The notes under the pieces were generated by a model, which was not told the DNA's origin, did no database searches, and saw only the letters and a program-made list of their open reading frames with translations. Below, piece by piece: positions 60,667 through 64,000 of a stretch of DNA of 64,000 nucleotides. Each line of letters begins with the position of its first letter. Position 1 is the first letter of the stretch. The position numbers and the translations under genes are program-made. Origin of the DNA: JBDHWG01 sp046328525 (lineage in GTDB: Bacteria; Chloroflexota; Anaerolineae; Epilineales; JAHCIE01); NCBI GenBank assembly GCA_046328525.1, contig JAXLWK010000007.1:310001-374000 (forward strand), given 5' to 3'.

Positions 60667-61632
60667 TCAGCTCCAGCCCTGGCGGTGGAAGTAGAGCAGC
60701 ATCAGCGTCGGCGCGAGGATCATGCACAACAGGGCGAACACGAACGTCGCCGGGCTGTCCCAGTGAATCGCGTTCGGGAAGTTCATCCCGAAGAAACCGG
60801 TGATGAAGGTGAGCGGCAGAAAGACGACGGAGATGATGGTCAGGCGGCGCACGATCTCGTTGAGCTGGTTGCCCTGGACCGACAGGTAGGCGTCGAGGGC
60901 GCTGGACAGCAGGTCGCGGTAGGTGTCAATGCTGTCCAGGATGCGCAGCAGGTGGTCATAGATGTCCTGGAAGTAGACCGAGGCGTCCGACGGCAGGATG
61001 GGCGGGTCGCGGCGCAGCAGGACGTTGATCACGTCGCGCTCCGGCGCGATGATGCGGCGCATGCCGAGCAGGTTGCGCTTTAGCTGGAAGATGTCTTCGA
61101 GCGCCGAGCGGTCGAATTTCTCGAACACCTTGTCTTCCATCTCATCCACGCGGTCGGCGACGGCATCAATGAGCGGGAAGTACTCGTCCACCAGGGTATC
61201 GAGGATCATGTAGAGCAGCGTCCCGATGTCGGAGCGCATGAAGTGCTCGTTGCGCTGCCACTGGTCCAGCACGGTCATGAGCTGCGGCATGGGTTTGGTG
61301 TGCACCGTCACCAGGTAGTTCTTGCCGGCGAAAATGCCGACTTCCTGCGACACGAGGCGGTCGTTATCGGGCGACCAGGCCACAGACACGGCGACGAGGA
61401 AGTAGTACGTCGGGAACACCTCGATCTTGGGGCGCTCGTGCGCCGTCGTCACATCCTCCAGGGATAGTGGGTGGAACTGGAACTCGTCGCGGAGGGTCGC
61501 CATGTCGTCCGCCTGCGGGTTCTCGATGTCTACCCACAGGATCGTCGCCGGATCCAGAAGATAGTCACTAATCGAGGCGTGATCGCTGACGATCTCGAAG
61601 CGGTCCTCGCGGTGGACAACTGTGTGAATCAT
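60667..61632 (-). CDS. corA: CorA-type Mg2+/Co2+ channel
   Basis: The 321-residue protein has a large cytoplasmic N-terminal domain with a long helix (about 150-255) and two C-terminal transmembrane helices (IISVVFLPLTFITGFFGMNF and FVFALLCMILAPTLMLLYF). The selectivity motif GMN is intact in FFGMNFP. Length is normal. It is a single gene. Confidence 0.94.
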   Translation of the reverse strand: MIHTVVHREDRFEIVSDHASISDYLLDPATILWVDIENPQADDMATLRDEFQFHPLSLEDVTTAHERPKIEVFPTYYFLVAVSVAWSPDNDRLVSQEVGIFAGKNYLVTVHTKPMPQLMTVLDQWQRNEHFMRSDIGTLLYMILDTLVDEYFPLIDAVADRVDEMEDKVFEKFDRSALEDIFQLKRNLLGMRRIIAPERDVINVLLRRDPPILPSDASVYFQDIYDHLLRILDSIDTYRDLLSSALDAYLSVQGNQLNEIVRRLTIISVVFLPLTFITGFFGMNFPNAIHWDSPATFVFALLCMILAPTLMLLYFHRQGWS

Positions 61633-61664
61633 GGCAGCCTTTGTGGGTGAAGCGCGAAGCGGGC

Positions 61665-62279
61665 TTAGCGTTTGCGCGCGACGATGGAGAACACGTGCCA
61701 GTGCTTCGGCTCGCCCAGCCGCGTCTTGCCGTCCTCCTCGCGCTCTTTGAGATGCTCGATCTCAAATGGGCTAAGCAATTCCTGGACCTGCTGCGCCGTC
61801 TGGAATGTCATCGTCGGGTCGCCGGCGTACTCGTCGCGGTCGCCGAACAACTGCCCGACGAACCGCGCGCCCGGCGGCAGCGCGGCGACGATGGCGGCCC
61901 ACAACGCGGCGAAGTGCTCCGGGCGGCAGAAGGGCAGCGCGAAGGCCGCGTTGATCAGGTCCGCCTCGGGCAGCGCCGTGATTTCCTCGAACGCCGCGAC
62001 GCGCCCCTCGAGCCGGCCGCGCAACTCCGGCGGCGTGGCGCGTTCGATATGCTCAATCGCCTCCGGCTGCTTGTCTATGGCAAGGACGCGCCAGCCGCGC
62101 CGCAGCAGCTCCAGGGTATCGCGCCCGGCCCCGCAGCCCAGGTCAATCACAAAGCGCCCCTCGATGCCCGGCGTCTCGGCCTCGACGTGCTCCAGCGTCG
62201 TCACCAGCGCCGGCCAGGCCGGTGTTCCCTCCGATGCCTTGTAGAAGCGCACCCACCGCTCTTCCCGCGTCTCGCTCAT
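61665..62279 (-). CDS. Class I SAM-dependent methyltransferase
   Basis: The 204-residue enzyme has the SAM-binding motif I FVIDLGCGAGRDTLELL near 45, an acidic end of strand 2 in VLAIDKQPEAIEHI and a small hydrophobic core, similar to TehB-like methyltransferases. The ATG at 62279 is taken as start; the longer frame upstream is translated repeat sequence. Substrate is unknown. Confidence 0.85.
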   Translation of the reverse strand: MSETREERWVRFYKASEGTPAWPALVTTLEHVEAETPGIEGRFVIDLGCGAGRDTLELLRRGWRVLAIDKQPEAIEHIERATPPELRGRLEGRVAAFEEITALPEADLINAAFALPFCRPEHFAALWAAIVAALPPGARFVGQLFGDRDEYAGDPTMTFQTAQQVQELLSPFEIEHLKEREEDGKTRLGEPKHWHVFSIVARKR

Positions 62280-62283
62280 GAGG

Positions 62284-62319
62284 CCCTCACCCCTGGCCCC
62301 TCTCCCAAGCTGGGAGAGG
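62284..62319. repeat. 'CCCTCACCC' repeat at the dapF 3' end
   Basis: CCCTCACCCCTGGCCCCTC followed by CCAAGCTGGGAGAGG; the unit is of the kind seen at 14292-14452 and encodes the last residues of DapF. Confidence 0.5.
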
Positions 62320-63222
62320 CGAAAAAGAAGGGACAATCTCGTGCGCCAGGATGCCGTCGAAGACGCGCGTGGCCGGTCCGGTCATCATCAAGTCGCCGCT
62401 ATCCGCGCACCAGTCTATCTCAAGCTGGCCGCCCGGCACGTAGACGGTCGCCCTCCGTCCGGCGCGCCCCGTCAGCGCCGCCGCCACGGTCGAGGCCGAC
62501 GCCCCCGTCCCGCACGCCAGCGTCAGGCCCGCGCCGCGCTCCCACGTGCGCATGCGCAGGGTCTGGTGGTCGAGCACCTGGACGAAGTGGGCGTTGGTGC
62601 GGTCGGGGAACGCCGGGTGCGTCTCCACCAGCGGGCCGAGCCGCGCCACGTCCACGGCGTCCAGGTCGTCCACGAACACCACAGCGTGGGGGTTGCCCAG
62701 GCTCAGGCAAGTGACGCGCAAGGGCGGCTCCGTGTCCAGGAGCGCGTCCATGACAGGTTCACCGGGCGCGTGGGGCAGCGTCGTCGGCACGGCGGCGGCG
62801 GCGAGCAGCGGCGGGCGCAGGTTGACGCGCACGAGGAAGTTAGCCGGGTTCGGATCCACAATCTCGGTCGTGCGCAGGCCGCTCGCCGTCCGCACCACCA
62901 GCTCGCCCGCGCCGCCCCAGATGCCCTGCTCATAGACGAAGCGCGTCAGGCAGCGAATGCCGTTCCCGCACATGCGGGCGACCGTGCCATCGCTGTTGTA
63001 CAGGTGCATCGTGACGTGGGCATCAGCGGCGGGTAGGACGAACAGCAAGCCATCGCCGCCGATGCCCTGGTGGCGGTCGCACACGGCCACCGCGAGCGCG
63101 GGCGCTTCGGCCAGCGCCGGCGTCTCCCGCGCATCCACAATCACAAAATCATTGCCCAGCCCGTGGTATTTCGTGAAGGGCACGCCCGAAAAACGATAAT
63201 CTAATACAACCCGCTCTGGCAT
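62287..63222 (-). CDS. dapF: Diaminopimelate epimerase
   Basis: The 311-residue enzyme converts LL- to meso-diaminopimelate for lysine and peptidoglycan. The two catalytic Cys residues are visible: ARMCGNGIRCLTRF near 85 and LTLACGTGASAS near 238. FTKYHGLGNDFVIVD at the front is typical. The ATG at 63222 has GAGGGAGA upstream; an ATG at 63249 that overlaps the previous stop is an alternative. The last residues (SPLPAWERGQG) are encoded by an intergenic repeat. Confidence 0.94.
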   Translation of the reverse strand: MPERVVLDYRFSGVPFTKYHGLGNDFVIVDARETPALAEAPALAVAVCDRHQGIGGDGLLFVLPAADAHVTMHLYNSDGTVARMCGNGIRCLTRFVYEQGIWGGAGELVVRTASGLRTTEIVDPNPANFLVRVNLRPPLLAAAAVPTTLPHAPGEPVMDALLDTEPPLRVTCLSLGNPHAVVFVDDLDAVDVARLGPLVETHPAFPDRTNAHFVQVLDHQTLRMRTWERGAGLTLACGTGASASTVAAALTGRAGRRATVYVPGGQLEIDWCADSGDLMMTGPATRVFDGILAHEIVPSFSPLPAWERGQG

Positions 63223-63245
63223 TAGGTTCTCCCTCGAAACAGCAG

Positions 63246-64000
63246 TCATTCTCCCTGATCTCCATTGACGGTATATTCTACAAAGGGGACTTCCAACAGC
63301 CGAAGCTGCTCATGACCTTTTGCATGCGCCTGCGTAACCTGAAGCACGATATTGGTAATCAGGGCCTCAAGCATCGCATGCCGCAAGTCCTCATAGGACC
63401 CGACATGGTAATAATGTGGTTTGGTCAACAGGTGATACTCTTGGTAGCTCCAATCTCTGCTTAGAACTGGATTGATACGAAACTCATTACTGTGCCACGT
63501 CGAGAGAATGAATTTAGCGGAGAGATTTTGCAAGCTGCGAATAAGGGCATCTTCGTCAGCATCGGACCATGTATTGAAATAATCCGCATGTCTTCCCGTA
63601 TAAGGAGGATCCGCATATACCAGATCGGTGGGTTTAACCTGAGTCATTACGGCCCGGAAATCGGACACAGCGAATTGCCAGTCGTTCGAGTGTATAACTG
63701 TGGCAACGGATCTAACCTGATTCACTATCTTAGTTACATACGCTTTGGAGAAACGATCGGTTTTGTGGCAAAAAGGAACATTGAAGTGGCCCTTACGATT
63801 GAATCGCATTACACCATTGAAACATGATCGGTTAAGGAAGAGAAAGTCGTAAGAATTGGGGCTATGATTGAAACGATCTCGAACCTGATAGTAGTAGGCT
63901 TCACCCTGGTTTCGCAGTCGTTCTCCCTCTTCAGCCAGAAACTCCTTGATCGTCCCGGCTGAGATGACTTTCGTCTGAACATCTCTATAGAACCGGATGA
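63246..64000 (-). CDS. D12-class DNA adenine methylase, 5' end beyond window
   Basis: The frame is open to the window edge, giving about 250 visible residues. SYDFLFLNRSCFNGVMRFNR and GHFNVPFC are typical for the D12/Dam class, and the catalytic motif IV DPPY occurs in LVYADPPYTGRHADYF. Methylates N6 of adenine; motif I would be outside the window. The gene is clearly lower in GC than its neighbours, suggesting horizontal transfer, possibly as part of a restriction-modification system. Confidence 0.85.
   Translation of the reverse strand, partial: IRFYRDVQTKVISAGTIKEFLAEEGERLRNQGEAYYYQVRDRFNHSPNSYDFLFLNRSCFNGVMRFNRKGHFNVPFCHKTDRFSKAYVTKIVNQVRSVATVIHSNDWQFAVSDFRAVMTQVKPTDLVYADPPYTGRHADYFNTWSDADEDALIRSLQNLSAKFILSTWHSNEFRINPVLSRDWSYQEYHLLTKPHYYHVGSYEDLRHAMLEALITNIVLQVTQAHAKGHEQLRLLEVPFVEYTVNGDQGE

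Overview
The window is GC-rich, densely coding bacterial DNA, most likely from a member of the Chloroflexota. Supporting signs are secreted proteins with Thr/Pro-rich linkers and a 'YLPLV'-type tail, an XPB-type helicase operon, RNase J, DUF4446 and DUF4239 proteins, two branched-chain amino-acid-type (LIV) ABC systems, and many dispersed palindromic intergenic repeats. The phylum is inferred from these signs only; there is no rRNA in the window. Both end genes are cut by the window edges.

Layout. 1-9.3 kb: a truncated secreted protein, two membrane proteins, then a three-gene XPB helicase / SWIM zinc-finger / helicase-C-domain operon followed by a decayed zinc-ribbon gene. 9.3-10.3 kb: a toxin-antitoxin-like gene pair bracketed by two inverted copies of a MITE-like element. 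10.4-13.5 kb: tRNA-Ala(CGC), then a leuS T-box leader (specifier CUC) with a dispersed repeat and a second tRNA gene, Ala(GGC), lying inside it, then leuS. 14-28 kb: a heterodimeric ABC exporter, RNase J, a DUF4446 protein, a secreted S8 protease/CAP/C-terminal-domain fusion, the NAD(P)HX repair enzyme Nnr, two membrane proteins and mnmA. 28.4-36.3 kb: a LIV-type operon (livG, acyl-CoA ligase, livH, livM, livJ, livF) interrupted exactly at the livM stop codon by an IS5-type element whose transposase is out of frame. 36.4-44.4 kb: recN, a small coupled gene, a TPR / LIV-type binding domain / pentameric ligand-gated ion channel fusion, pepF, a gamma-carbonic-anhydrase-like protein and a 40-residue membrane protein. 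44.5-51.6 kb: a possible small RNA, then a second LIV operon (livJHMGF) with an EamA permease downstream that lacks a normal start codon. 51.7-56.5 kb: an HpcH/HpaI aldolase and a sulfate-type ABC transporter whose ATPase carries two universal-stress domains. 56.6-60.7 kb: an XRE regulator and a coupled antitoxin / PIN ribonuclease / TPR-CHAT protease operon. 60.7-64 kb: corA, a methyltransferase, dapF and a partial D12-class DNA adenine methylase.

How the genes fit together. Much of the window concerns solute import: two LIV systems, a sulfate-type system and a channel protein with a LIV-type sensor domain. Housekeeping genes (leuS, rnj, mnmA, recN, dapF, nnr) are interleaved with accessory cassettes. 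The most novel-looking items are the binding-protein/pLGIC fusion, the PIN/CHAT operon and the tRNA gene nested in a T-box leader. Intergenic palindromes are frequent, and several have been read into the 3' ends of genes, where they give short repeat-encoded protein tails.
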